Part shown: piece by piece, positions 9,663 through 19,860 of the stretch
Numbering within the stretch: the first letter of the stretch is position 1
How the letters are laid out: every line of letters begins with the position of its first letter
Assembly (NCBI RefSeq): GCF_020497125.1
Contig: NW_025422973.1
Coordinates: 1 to 64,000, forward strand
Origin: Mauremys mutica
Lineage: Eukaryota > Chordata > Testudines > Geoemydidae
DNA length: 64,000 bases
Reading direction: 5' to 3'
The notes under the pieces: generated by a model
Databases searched by the model: none
Told to the model about the DNA's origin: nothing
The model's input: only the letters and a program-made list of their open reading frames with translations
Made by a program: the position numbers and the translations under genes

Positions 9663-9699
9663 TGTCTGAAATTCAAGATCCGACAGTTAGTTTGAAAAT

Positions 9700-9840
9700 C
9701 AGGGCTCTTGGGTTCTATTCCCAACTCTGCCACTGACTGGCTGTGTGACCTCAGACAAGTCAATTCTCCTTTCTCAGCCTTAGCTTCTCCCTCTTTCGAG
9801 TAGGGATAATAATGATCCGCTCCTACCTACTTCACAGTGC
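9700..9840 (+). mobile_element. MIR/CORE-SINE fragment
   Basis: AACTCTGCCACTGACTGGCT, TGTGTGACCTCAGACAAGTC and GGGATAATAATGATCCG in MIR order, directly after module C as at 272-405. Confidence 0.85.
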
Positions 9841-9846
9841 GTGGAG

Positions 9847-10110
9847 GCAGGGCCGGCTCTAGATTTTTTGCAGTCCCAAGCAAAAAAATTGTTTGGCTTC
9901 CCCCACCCCAGCCCTGGGCTCCCCCCTGCACCTCCCTGGCACCCCAGACCTGATCTCTCCTCCCCACATACCCCATGCTGCCCCAGCTCTTGGCTCCGCC
10001 CTTTCCCCCCCCTGCTCCCCCACCGACACCCCCCCTGCCACCCCAGCCCTGGGCTCTCCCCACACACACATACCCCTGCACTCTTCTTCCACCCCACCCC
10101 TGGGTCACTG
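9847..10110 (+). mobile_element. hAT-like element with CAGGGCCGGCTCTAG end
   Basis: Left end CAGGGCCGGCTCTAGATTTT, followed by an A-rich stretch and C-rich low-complexity repeats. The same end occurs at 34577 and, inverted, near 62830, always after the MIR fragment. It matches the terminal repeat of the complete element at 48760-49304. The right end is not identifiable here, so the end coordinate is approximate. Confidence 0.6.
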
Positions 10111-11690
10111 GTAACTTGCTCCCATGTGGGTCATTCAGCAGGGATTTTGGATGTGCACAGAACACAGACAGGACTGGTTCCCATATGGTTACAGAGCTGC
10201 AGTAAAGTGGAACAATTTTCAGCTTGTGTGATTGGAGGAGATCTGGATGCATATTATAAGCCTGTCCTCCATACATGAGGAAAAGTTGAGGTGCCTTTAT
10301 TATTGTTTTGTTCCACTCTTTCTTTCTCTGGGGAATTTGCCAATGCAATATCACTGTCTTCCTTTTAAACAAATAAAACAAAAACAAACAAAAAGGCAAT
10401 GGCTGTTGAAAATAGCAATTCCAGTCCTAATAACTCCTGGGAAGCATTTCTTGCTCAATTTTATCCTACTTTTTCTACAGCAAATGACAGTGGATCAGTA
10501 TATTTGATTTGGAAGAAAACAGCTGCCCAAACTGAGCTGGAGCACTCCTGAATGTTGAGGTGTTCAAATCTGGAAGGCAGGTGCTAGATTCCCTTTCTGA
10601 ACATTAGCTAAACCTGGAAAGGAAAAGTCAATTCCTGCTTCCATGGTTCAGGAGTGGAAATCCTCCTACGTGCCTGGTGCTGTATCTAGAGCTGCCCAGG
10701 TCCAGCAGAGCCTCCCCTCCCTCACTTTTCATTTTAACTTCTGGTGGGATCCACGTACCTCCCTTGCCAGGCTTCAGCTAGAGAGGGGCCCTGTCCATTT
10801 AGTCCCCCCAATTCCTTCTTTGGGGGCTGCCAGGTGAGGTCACACCAGTATCCCTCAGCCGGTCTGGGGATGTCTTCTGAAGGGGATGTCTGGGGCAAAG
10901 CTTTCTAGTCCAAAACGTCAGTGGCTGGAGGGGGGCACCATTTTCAGTAGTTTAATTTTTGGTATTGCAGTGATTGACTGCTGGGTGCAGTGATATAGTG
11001 ACCCCCCCCTGGGTCTCTGAATGAGGCTTTATACTTGGGGGGGTGGAGGGGGCAAGTGGGGAGCAGGTGGGCGAGCGAGTGGACAAGTGGCAGGTGGGCA
11101 CAGAGGTGAGCAGTGAGCCAGCAGGGGCTCAAGGGGCGGGCAGGGGGGTTTCTGGCAGGGGAGGAAGGAGGTGAAAGGAGGCGAGTGGTGGGTGGGGGAC
11201 TGACTAGCAGGAGATGCAGCAGGCCAGCGGGGGGCTAGGGGGTGAAGAGGGGTGTGACGGTGAGATCTGGTCACCCTATGGGGGCCGTTTCTTTTCCCTC
11301 CCCCAAACCTTCCTTTTTGGCCCACAGCTGTTTCGGGGGGGGCGGCGCTGGGGAAGGAGGGTTTGTTTCCACAGGGATGGGTGGTGCTGGGGGGGTGTTT
11401 CAAGGGGGCTGGGTGGCACAGCGGGGGGGGGGGCGCAATTTTATATTCTTGCCTTGGGTGTAAAAATAGCTAATTACAGCTCTTGGACCCCATATTGTGC
11501 TAGGTGCTGTACAATCCCTGGACAACACTGGGACACCCAATTTCTTCTGACTCCATCTGGATCACACCTGCCCCCCCCCCCGCAAAAAACCCACCTTTCC
11601 AAAGAGTCCTTCTTTCCCTGCCCCCTGATTCTGCTTTCACACCCTGGGCCCATCTCCTCTCTTCATCCCTCCCGCCCCAGGTGAGCAAAG
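10111..11690. other. Intergenic; G-rich stretch, no gene
   Basis: 10111-10690 is duplicated at 34965-35527. 11030-11440 is G-rich low-complexity sequence with open frames on both strands that carry no domain. 11470-11525 has TGTGCTAGGTGCTGTACAA, the style of a CORE-SINE or LINE2 3' tail. Confidence 0.6.
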
Positions 11691-11732
11691 ATGGAGGCAA
11701 CTTCAGCCACTGGAGCCAGCCCCAGGGGGCGG

Positions 11733-11985
11733 GGCAGCTCCTGGGGGCGGGGCTCTGGCACAGGCTAGGGGCGGGGCAGTTCCTGGGGGCGGGGCTCTGG
11801 CACAGGCCGGGGGCGGGGCAGCTCCTGGGGGCGGGGCTCTGGCACTGGCCGGGGGCGGGGCAGCTCCTGGGGGCGGGGCTCTGGCACAGCCCGGGGGCGG
11901 GGCAGCTCCTGGGGGCGGGGCTCTGGCACAGCCCAGGGGAGGGCAGCTCCTGGGGGCGGGGCTCTGGCACATTGTGACGCAGGAG
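11733..11985 (+). promoter_or_regulatory. Tandem 42-bp GC-box array
   Basis: About six units of 42 bp, each with two GGGGCGGGGC-type Sp1 sites separated by CTCTGGCACA. Because 42 is divisible by three, the array is open in several frames on both strands, which explains the ORFs here. It sits just upstream of a CpG-rich exon-like segment and of an orphan KRAB-ZNF leader exon at 14240, so a promoter role is plausible. Confidence 0.6.
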
Positions 11986-11989
11986 CCCG

Positions 11990-12109
11990 GGCCCAGCAGC
12001 TGCTCCCTGGTGGCCACGTGCTGCCAGCAGCGCTGGAGCCGCCCGGGCCGGAGCGGAGCCGCTGTTCTCAGCTGCAGCAGGAGCTGCCCCCGGCCCCGCT
12101 GGGCTCCAG
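11990..12109 (+). other. Candidate non-coding first exon of relic KRAB-ZNF locus
   Basis: CpG-rich segment containing GGAGCCGCCCGGGCCGGAGC and ending GGGCTCCAG before GTGGGGAC, a plausible splice donor at 12110. No TATA box is seen, consistent with GC-box-driven initiation. Downstream intron-like sequence (13560-13850) parallels the intron at 39100-39350 of the intact gene. Confidence 0.35.
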
Positions 12110-12864
12110 GTGGGGACAGAGCCTGGGGCCCGGGGTTCCCCTGGGTGCGGCTGGCGGGGCGGGGCGGGAGGGGAGGGGAGAGGCCGGAGCTGCGGGCGGG
12201 GAAGGGCGGTGGGGCAGGCGGGGGGTTGATCGGTCTCTGGGCACCAGGGGAGCCCCAGGGCAGAGTGTGTGAGTGAGTGTCCCGGGCCCAGGCGTGCGCA
12301 AGGGGGGGAGCCCCGGCACCCCAATGCCCTGAGCCCCAGCTGGGGAGGCTGCTCCCCCCCTCCTGGGGGGACTCCGGGGGGGGGAGGCAGCTGCAGGCGG
12401 GTGCTCGGCCCCCCCGGGAATGACCCGCTGCCGGCAGCTTGTGGTGCCTCCTCCGCTGAGCTTTTCCCCGGGGGCGGCCTGGGCAGCGCCCCGCTGGGTT
12501 GGGAGGCGGGGGAGGGGAAGCCCAGACCCCAGCAGGAGCTGCACTGGGGGGGATGGAGGGGGAGAGGAGCCACCCTGGAGCAGGGAGGAGAACCCCGGAC
12601 CCTGGCAGAAGATGTGAGGCTGAAGTCCCCGGCTCCCCCCAGCCACCTTAGTGGCAGAAGTTGCAGGGCTGAAGCCCTGACCCCCCTCTGTGTGGAGCTG
12701 GCCTGAGCCCCTCTCGCCCCATCCCCCCTGTGGAGCTGGCTCCCACTCTCCAGCTGTGGAGAAATTCAGCCCAAAACTCCCCATGTTGGTATCTCCATTT
12801 CCCCCCCCCCCCATCACCCAGCCATGAATGGATTTAGCCCAGGAGGCAGGGTCAGTGTTGGCCC

Positions 12865-13000
12865 CATTGGGCAGGTGGGATCTAGGGCACAACGAGGTGA
12901 AGTGACTTTCCCAAGGCTAAGCAGGGAGGCTGTGGCAGAGCAGAGACTCAAACCCAGAACACCTGAGCCCTGTGCCTTAACCACTAGGCAACCTTCCCAC
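12865..13000 (-). mobile_element. MIR fragment, minus strand
   Basis: On the minus strand: TAGTGGTTAAGGCACAGGGC, a B-box-like GGGTTTGAGTC, CTCTGCTCTGCCACAG and TTGGGAAAGTCACTTCACCT. This is the head and core of MIR. The tRNA-like portion is SINE-derived, not a tRNA gene. Confidence 0.85.
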
Positions 13001-13074
13001 CAGAGGAGAGGGAACCTCCTCTACCACTTTGAGTATGTGGGTGGGACCAGGCACTAGACAAAGCTGCCAGGAGG

Positions 13075-13500
13075 TGGGGAGGGGGGTTGGATAGTTGGAG
13101 GGGTGATTAGCGGTTGGGGGGGGGGCCTGTGGAGGGGGCGGTCAGGGGACAAGGAGCAGGAGGGTTGGATGGGTTGAGGGTTCGGGGGGTGCCTGTCGGG
13201 CGGTGGAGCGGGATTGGAGCAGGCAGGGAGCAGAGGGAGTTGGATGGGTTGGGAGTTCTGGGGGTCGTGTCAGGGGGTGGGGAGTGGTTGGATGGGGTGT
13301 GGGAGTCCCGGGGGTCTGTCTGGGGGTGGAGGTGTGGATAAGGGTCAGGAGGACAGGTAGGGGGTAGGGTCCTAGGGAGGCAGTTACAGTGGGGGGGGGT
13401 CTCAGGAGGGGGCAGTCAGGGGACAAGGAGCAGGGGGGGTTTTGAGGGGGGCAGCCAGGGGGCAGGAAGGGGGAGGCAGTGGATGGGGTGGGGCTCCCTG
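13075..13500 (+). repeat. G-rich imperfect tandem repeat
   Basis: Irregular units around GGTTGGATGGGTTGGGAGTTC and GGGGGTCTGTCTGGGGG, roughly 50-70 bases apart and diverged. The ORFs over it on both strands are composition artefacts. Confidence 0.6.
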
Positions 13501-14239
13501 GCTGCACACCCTAATGAAATGTGCTGCGCACGCCTATGATCACGGGGGTGAGCTACTTGCATTCTTTTCCTGTTTGTGCCATTTCTTTCTGTCTCAAAAC
13601 CTGAGAACAATTCTCTCTGGTTCTTCCCCTTCTCTCTCCCCTCCCCGCATGTGGCTAGAAAATCCAAGGAGAGTCCCTCGTTTTCCCTAAAATTATTGAC
13701 TCTCTAGTCTCTTATTTTCCCTATTTTCTCTGTAATTCTTAAATTCTCCTCAGCTTTGGGATGTGAACCCAGCCCGTGTATCTGCAGCAATTTGTCCTTG
13801 GGTAGGTGGGAATTTGCTGTCCTGTGTCACTCCCCCAGCGTGGGTGGGGGTTAGTAGGTGCTGGCTGGGGGAGCCCGCAGACGTGGCTGCCTCTGGGGGA
13901 GAGATAGGGGGGCCGATCTCTGCCAGCAACAGGACATGGCCGCACAGGAGGGGAAGGGAGGAGCCAGTGTCCCTATGGAGCCTGCCCAGCCCCTTTGGTT
14001 CTGCTCCTTTCCAGCATTTTATTCAGAGACTTTATTACTGGGGAGGCTGAAAAATCTCCCTGTGGGCTTAGCCTGGCAGGAGGGGCCAGGTCTCCCCTGC
14101 AGTAAAGAGCTGGAGCATGTTCCCAGCATGGCTGAGCCTAGGCTGTGTCTCTGCAGGGAAAGATCCTGGGGGAATCGTGATGTGACATGAACTAAAGCCT
14201 GTTCTGAAACCTCCACAGTTGCCCTTCTCGCCCTGCCAG

Positions 14240-14328
14240 GCTGCAGGATGTCATCCATGTTTCGCTCCAGCTCATCCCATCCTCCCATGGGACAGGGAAG
14301 GGAAATGGCTGCAGTGGAGCCAGCTCAG
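14240..14328 (+). pseudogene. Orphan KRAB-ZNF leader exon
   Basis: Acceptor CCCTGCCAG, ATG at 14248, 27 codons reading MSSMFRSSSSHPP and ending EMAAVEPAQ, then donor GTAGGG at 14329. It aligns codon for codon with the leader exons at 43031 and 45741. After 14540 the locus is interrupted by module C and the duplication, and no KRAB-A exon follows. The exon is therefore a remnant, though its frame and splice signals are intact and it could be an alternative 5' exon of a distant gene. Confidence 0.75.
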
Positions 14329-14540
14329 GTAGGGATTATTGGGGGGGGGGAGGTTCTGGTGGGTTCCTGCTGAAGGGACAGCAAATACACAGGAGGTGGG
14401 AGGCTTGGGCAGTCTGGCCTGGAGGTTGGAGTAGCCAAAACATTCACGGGTGGAGAATGGGAGGAGGCCAGGGTGTAGCAAATCTGTTGGGACTTGTTTA
14501 ATATGCGGCTTCCATTCTAGGAACAGACCCAAGTAGCTCT

Positions 14541-15670
14541 TGTGTCATACAGGAGGCCTGTGATATGCAGGGGGTCAGATTAGATGCTCTAATGGTCTCT
14601 TCTGGCCAGAAAGTCGACTAATTTCTGGCAAACTGAGTGTAGCATTGGGAGCAGCGTCTGAGGTTTTCCTGTCTAGCTGACTTGCTGCCTAGAACGAACG
14701 CTCCTTGAGTGGGGTGATCCACAGGGAGTAGCTCAAACCTCCAAAGTGCCTGGCCAGGGGCAGGACATTGGCACAGCAAGGGAGGGGTGTGGCAGTGACA
14801 TCACAAAGGCCTTTGGCAGGACCTCAGGCTATTGGTCCAAGGTAGTGTGGAGGTGGTGACCTCACAGAAAGATGCTGACATCAGCCAGGCAGGACCGGGG
14901 CGAGGGGCCAGAGAAACCTCAGAGACCCCTGTGGCTTTGCTGCAGCAAGTCTCCTTCTCCAGGTCTCTCTTTGAGGACTGAGAGAGTATTCGGGTTCACG
15001 GACGTGAGCACCAGGAGGAACCTCTTTCGAGTTTCCTTTCAGTCTGATCCAGCTGGTGAGAGTTGAATTCTAGGCATGGAAAACACGAGCTTAAGGAGGC
15101 AGAATTTTATTCCGCACTTGGGATTTTGTCCCTTAGAATCACTGGGGAGATTAGGGTTTGTCCTTTTTGTTTCACCTTTTCCTCCATCCATCCCTCCCTC
15201 CTTTCTCTGTCTCTTGCTTCTTTTGTCCTTTTTCCTGTTCTCCTCCCAACACCAGGAGGTAGGGGTGTGTGTGTTGCGGGGGAGTGCTCTGCAGCTCCCA
15301 CTGTGGGAGGTCCACCCAAAAATGTGGGGCTGAAATAGTGCTCAGGCAGTGATCCCCCACGAGTGACCTGGGCCATCCTTTGGGCTCTCTGGTGAGAACC
15401 CTCAGCCTCCCGTCCTCAGTCTCTACCCTGATTGGCTGAGCAGGGGGTTATTGACAGGGAGGAGACTCAGGTCCTTGTTCTCTTTTAAGACCAAGGAAAT
15501 AAGTCAGAACCAGTTCTATGTTTGATGAATTTTGCTGCTTCTCTACATTAATGGTCTCTGAGCAGTTCATGATTCTCTCAAATGTTGCAGTTCTCCTCAA
15601 ATACTTGCTGAATAATTTGTGTGCACTGTTGTTGGTCTGGTGCTCATCTGAGAGCACTTTATTCAGGTCA
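14541..15670 (+). repeat. Module C, copy 3
   Basis: Same order as 8456-9670. The + strand ORF (14872-15066) diverges at its end because the segment with the donor-like site is deleted (about 50 bases missing after 15036). It joins seamlessly to the intron-like sequence following the orphan leader exon, so it inserted or was duplicated into that locus. Confidence 0.8.
15448..15657 (-). CDS. Conserved minus-strand ORF of module C, second copy
   Basis: About 69-76 residues related to the frame at 9432-9662: LFSKYLRRTATFERIMNCSE in the middle and GLKREQGPESPPCQ at the end. One Gln is lost by an in-frame 3-base deletion and there are several substitutions without a stop. This is the only other copy with the frame intact. 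Function unknown. Confidence 0.3.
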   Translation of the reverse strand: MLSDEHQTNNSAHKLFSKYLRRTATFERIMNCSETINVEKQQNSSNIELVLTYFLGLKREQGPESPPCQ

Positions 15671-15699
15671 TTCAGTGTATGAAATTCAAGATCCGATGG

Positions 15700-15842
15700 T
15701 TAGATTGAAAATCAGGGCTTTTGGGTCCTATTCCCAACTCTGCCCCTGACTGGCTGTGTGACCTAAGAGAAGTCAATTCTCCTTTCTCAGCCTGAGCTTC
15801 TCTCTCTTTCAAGTAGGGGTAATAATGATCCGCTTCTACCTA
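15700..15842 (+). mobile_element. MIR/CORE-SINE fragment
   Basis: CTCTGCCCCTGACTGGCTG, TGTGTGACCTAAGAG and GGGGTAATAATGATCCG in MIR order; third copy of the fragment next to module C. Confidence 0.82.
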
Positions 15843-15849
15843 ACTCAAC

Positions 15850-16190
15850 ACACTCACTCTTCCCCAGCACACACACTGTCTCTCCCCAGAACACAAACAG
15901 TCTCTACCCCGCCACGCACACCGCAGTTGAAAAGCAGCTGGCAATCTAGTAAGATGCCCGTGGAACGGTGGGATAGAGAAACCTGCATCATGTGATGCTG
16001 TACCAGTCCGTGAGGCATTGCAAACCCTTCCCAAAACACCCTGCAGCCAGTTGCACAGTGGGATAGTTGCCCACAGTGCACTGCTCTCTGTTGCCATCCA
16101 CGAACTGCTAGCATGGATGTGCTCTGGGGACACAAGGGGCATAGGGAGGACATTCAATAGCTGTTTAGTTAAAACACTTTAACTAAAGCA
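15850..16190 (-). mobile_element. MITE-like repeat, second copy
   Basis: Duplicate of 408-757 within the large segmental duplication. Confidence 0.6.
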
Positions 16191-16204
16191 GCAATGCCAG
16201 GGGG

Positions 16205-16850
16205 TTGGTGGCTTCTTTGTTTCCTCACCCTGGAGTAAACTCAGCTTTTTATTCCATTCTTGATGCTTCATGGAATAACAACAGACGACCGAAGAAAGAC
16301 GTGGACAGGGTGGGTCTCAGGGGAGGGGCAGAGAGGTTCGAGCGGTGGGCAGAGCAGGTCTCGGAGGTGGGGGCAGTGGCCAGGGCAGGTCTCAGGGGAG
16401 AGGCAGAGAGGTGTGGGTGGTGGGCAGGGTGGGTTGCAGGGATGGGTCAGAGCGGTGGCGGCTGGTGGGCAGACCTTGTGGTAGCGGGTGGAGAGGCACG
16501 AGCAGGAGGCAGGAAGGCCTTGGGGGAGGAGAGGAGCGAGCGAAAGGTGGATCAGCCATCCTCAGCCAAAGAGGAAGAGCGGGGGTGGGAAGTGGCCAAA
16601 CAGGAGCAAGGGGAGAGCACAGGTGGGGCCTCAGAGAGAGAAGAAGTGTGGGGGGAGCAGTGCCATGGTCTGGGCACCAATGGGCCCCCCACTTCTAGGG
16701 AGCTTCCAGCGCTCACACCCAGCCTCCCCAAATGCAAGAGCCATGGGCCACCTATTCTCTTCATCTTCACTAACCAAGCCCCTCCACAAGCTATGTTGAT
16801 GGAAGAAGCCCTCCTGTTGACACAGCGCTATCTGCACCGGGGTTAGGCTG
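16205..16850 (+). repeat. Minisatellite-bearing element, short allele A2
   Basis: Same flanks as 770-1455 with only about three 44-bp units at 16315-16470. The 213-codon frame at 16205-16846 runs from flank to flank through the array and has no domain, so it is treated as chance. Confidence 0.8.
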
Positions 16851-17071
16851 ATATAACTGCATTGCTTAGGGAGGTAAATTTTTTACACTCCTGAGTAATG
16901 TAGATACACCGATCTAATTTTGTAGTGTAGATCTGTCCAAAGAACCTTGGGAGTAAAACTTCCCCTGCTCCTCTGCTTTACTGAATCCAAACACCAGCAA
17001 AGCTTGTCAGGCCCAGATGGAGGTTGGCAAAGAGTCAGGTGTGTGCAGACATGATCCCTTCAGCAGCTGTA

Positions 17072-17250
17072 GGCACCATGGCTTAGCTGGCTAAAACCAG
17101 TGTTTTGTATACAGGGGATCCTGGGTTCAAGTTCCAGTGGTACCTTACTGAGTTGCTTTTGGGGCACCTGGTATTGGCTACTGTCAGAAGACAAGATTCA
17201 GAGCTAGATGGACCTTCGGTCTAGCCTAGTGCGGTTTTTCTTATGGTTTG
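17072..17250 (+). mobile_element. tRNA-derived SINE, second copy
   Basis: tRNA-Thr(TGT)-like head at 17072-17145 (74 nt), then the CR1-like tail. Anticodon stem is weaker than in the copy at 1699 (three standard pairs). Confidence 0.72.
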
Positions 17251-17762
17251 AATTACACTCACAGGCACTGATGATAGAGTTACTGAAAGTTTGGGAGTCA
17301 GGAGCTGATAGGTCAGTGGTCCAGTCCCTTCACAGACGACCCCCTCCCTCTGGGACAGGGGCAGGTCTGAGCTCTCACACCAAATGCTCATTGTGGCTGC
17401 CAGAATCTGTGGGCAGCTCGTTTAGTTTATGCTGAGGGTTGAGTCCTGTTTTGTGCACCGTGTCTGAGAATGAAAATCCTAAACCGCCCTTTGAAATAAC
17501 GACTGCAGCGGGACGTGTTTCTGTCCCTGCCCCAGAGCAGACAGACCAATGGAGAAATGCCATGAGTCCAGGGTAATACTCCCCTGCGGTTTTACCATTT
17601 CCACTTGCTAAACCCCCTCCCAACCTTCTGGGCTCCTGGAGCAGGGGACTGAGCCTGAGCCGAGACACGGACACTGCAACGTTACAGCCCAAGCCGCATG
17701 ACCCTGATTAATGTGACACGGGCCAGTCGTGGGTGTTTCACTGCACTGGAGACGTAGCCTAA

Positions 17763-18085
17763 TGTTATGTCTGCACCGTGATTAAAACACCCAGGGCACC
17801 TGTCGCAAAGCCTGGGTCAGCTGACTCAGGGTTATGGGGCTTGGGCTGCAAGACTATAAAATTACAGGGCAGACAGATGGGCTTGAGCCCAACCTCTGAG
17901 ACCCCACGAGGGGTGAGGGTTTCCAAACCCAGGCTTCAGTGTGAACACAAATATCTGCCCCACAGTTTTTAGCCTCTCGGCTTTAGCTTCATGAGCCCAC
18001 ATCAGATGGTCCAGGCCAGCCGTGCTGCCATCTTTATCCCAGGAGAGATGGACTCTAAGGGTCCGTCTCCACTGCAATGTCAGCC
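17763..18085. mobile_element. Palindromic MITE, second copy
   Basis: Duplicate of 2386-2712. Confidence 0.6.
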
Positions 18086-18119
18086 CAGGTGTGGCACGCT
18101 GTGCTCAAAGCAGCACCCT

Positions 18120-18560
18120 GGAAGCCCCATATTCACCGATCTTATATAATCCTGATACAGTTTGTACAAAGTCTGCCTGGTGAGGTATCATTTCAAAAGT
18201 CTTGGTCTGTTGAACATTAATATTGTGTTGGATTGTGTGTGTAGCATTGGCTGGGAAGTTTTGCTCTGTGTGTGTTACTGAGATGAGGTTGGGAAATGCC
18301 CACCACCAGCCTTTCAGGTGTGACAATGGAGGAGCCAGACTCGCTGCTGGCCCATTAAAGGGATCCACACTGCCAAGGACTATCCCAGGAACCGTGTACA
18401 ATGCAGACGTCTCCGAGATAGCACAGCGACAATGGACACTGCTTGACTCACATCCTAGCAAAGGTACTTCCTAGCCAGTTGGAAGAAACTATGAAAGGGG
18501 GGGTAGAGACATCATGAGTTAGCCTCTCTCCCCCACAACTCAGCAGCTGGAAACACACCT
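18120..18560 (+). mobile_element. LTR-like repeat, second copy
   Basis: Duplicate of 2755-3180 with scattered substitutions; no open frame is conserved between the two. Confidence 0.4.
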
Positions 18561-19055
18561 GGACGACAAAACTGATTCAGAAATCAGAAGAGAATAATAA
18601 TAGTACATTCAAACCAAAGTCCCCAAACAGACTAGTAGTGGTTTTTCAGCAGAAAATTTTCAGTTTGGGGAATTTTGTTTTCTGTCAGACGTTGCCAAGG
18701 GAAGCAGAGAGAAAATGGTTGAGTTGCCTCCTTCAGAACAGCTTGGCCTAGCCACTAGGTCTGGTTCACTGTTGTGGCCTTGCTCAGGTTGGGGGTATTT
18801 TAATTATTTGGGGAGGTCCCAGGGTGTTTGGGGGAGATTATGAGGCTGTTCCCCTTTGAGATAAAAACTAAGAAATGCCGGACTAGAGAATTTTTTTAGA
18901 AATCTGGGATTTAGACATTTTATTTGAAGCAAGGGCGGGGGTGCAGCTGAGATTCTGAGAAGGTTTTTGTTTGCAAGAAGCAACGTTGTTGGATCTGTCA
19001 TTGTACCAAGGGGGAAGATGGTTGTCTATAAAGGAGAATGAAGAGTAAATGCAGC

Positions 19056-19137
19056 CGATGAGGATGGGATTTGAACCCATGCATGCAGAGCACAATGGAT
19101 TAACAATCCAGCATCTTAACCACGTAGCCACCTCATC
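19056..19137 (-). tRNA. tRNA-Ser-type gene with GTT (Asn) anticodon
   Basis: An 82-nt class II tRNA, the same length as vertebrate tRNA-Ser(GCT). The acceptor GATGAGG/CCTCATC is perfect with discriminator G. The variable arm (TTGTGCTCTGCATGC) has the serine-type long form. The T arm ATGGG TTCAAAT CCCAT is perfect. The anticodon arm has the loop TTGTTAA, giving GTT instead of GCT. The D stem is weak (two wobbles and one mismatch). There is no T4 run close downstream. Seryl-tRNA synthetase recognises the long arm, not the anticodon, so an active gene could insert serine at asparagine codons. A relic is equally possible. Confidence 0.8.
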
Positions 19138-19533
19138 TGAGCTGTTAAAACAGGGACAGGAGGAGAAATCTAAGGCCGGCAGAGATAGGGACACAGGAGT
19201 TTTTAAATACTAAGCATAAGCAGGGGCTGAATGAGCTCCCCCCTCACATCTAGTGATGAGCTGGGGGAAGACTTCAGGAACAGGCCGTGTTTGCACAGAC
19301 ACCCCTACTCTGCCTAGCTATGCAGCATGAGGGGGCCGCTTCCCCAAAATGACCAGTTTGGGAGGGTGGTGGGTTGCAAATCACTTTAGGATTGAGTGGA
19401 ATGAAATGTTATTCTCCTTCCTGTACGAGTGAAGGGAGCAGAACGTACCTAGGCCGTCCTGACGGAGGGGTGGGTGGGGGAGGAATCGCTTTCATTGGAC
19501 GGCAGAGAAGTGATTGAGGACGTCACCCTAACC

Positions 19534-19852
19534 CAGTGGTCCCCAAACATTTCACACTGCGCCCTCGTGTCCATGGCTGTGGCCCCTCGGAAGCCGCGGT
19601 CGAGAACCGGGGCTGGGAGTGGGGCCGTTGCTTGCTGGGGAGAGGGGTGCGGACAGGGGTAAGGGGGTCGAGGCCGGGCTGGGAGCCAGGGGCCCAGGCT
19701 GAGGGTGGGGTTGGGGAAGAGCTGGGACAGAGTGGGGCTGAGTGGGGCTCCCTCCCTGCCCTCCATGGGGGCTGGCTCGGGCCCTGAGGTGCCCCCATGA
19801 ATGTTCCTCTGTGTCCCCCTAGGAGTCACGCCCCACATTTTGGGGACCACTG
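19534..19852. mobile_element. hAT-like MITE with CAGTGGTCCCCAAA ends
   Basis: Starts CAGTGGTCCCCAAACATTT and ends ATTTTGGGGACCACTG: 14-15 bp inverted terminal repeats. The flanks ACCCTAAC (19525-19532) and ACCCCTAC (19853-19860) look like a worn 8-bp target duplication, as hAT elements make. Non-coding; ORFs inside are spurious. Confidence 0.82.
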
Positions 19853-19860
19853 ACCCCTAC

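Larger units (their letters stand above)
8456..9670 (+). repeat. Module C, copy 2 (most complete)
   Basis: Order: CR1 tail, promoter-like segment with three TGACNTCA motifs and an inverted CCAAT box (8697-8784), a 72-codon + strand ORF ending on a splice-donor-like site (8991), a pyrimidine tract with GT repeat, and a conserved minus-strand ORF (9432-9662). Same-order copies are at 14541-15670 and 33197-34420, inverted copies at 20950-22143 and, partly, 59725-60330. Its origin is not known to me. It may be a retroelement, a duplicated gene fragment with its promoter, or an LTR. Confidence 0.8.

Noticed and set aside
11500..12892. 357- and 274-codon minus-strand frames
   Set aside because: Proline-rich frames over the GC-box array and CpG-rich segment; the 42-bp unit is a multiple of three and keeps several frames open.
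12940..13000. tRNA-like TAGTGGTTAAGGCAC on the minus strand
   Set aside because: It continues into the MIR core, so it is a SINE head, not a tRNA gene.
16205..16846. 213-codon + ORF
   Set aside because: Runs through flanks and units of the minisatellite element; the sister copy at 770-1455 does not keep the frame.
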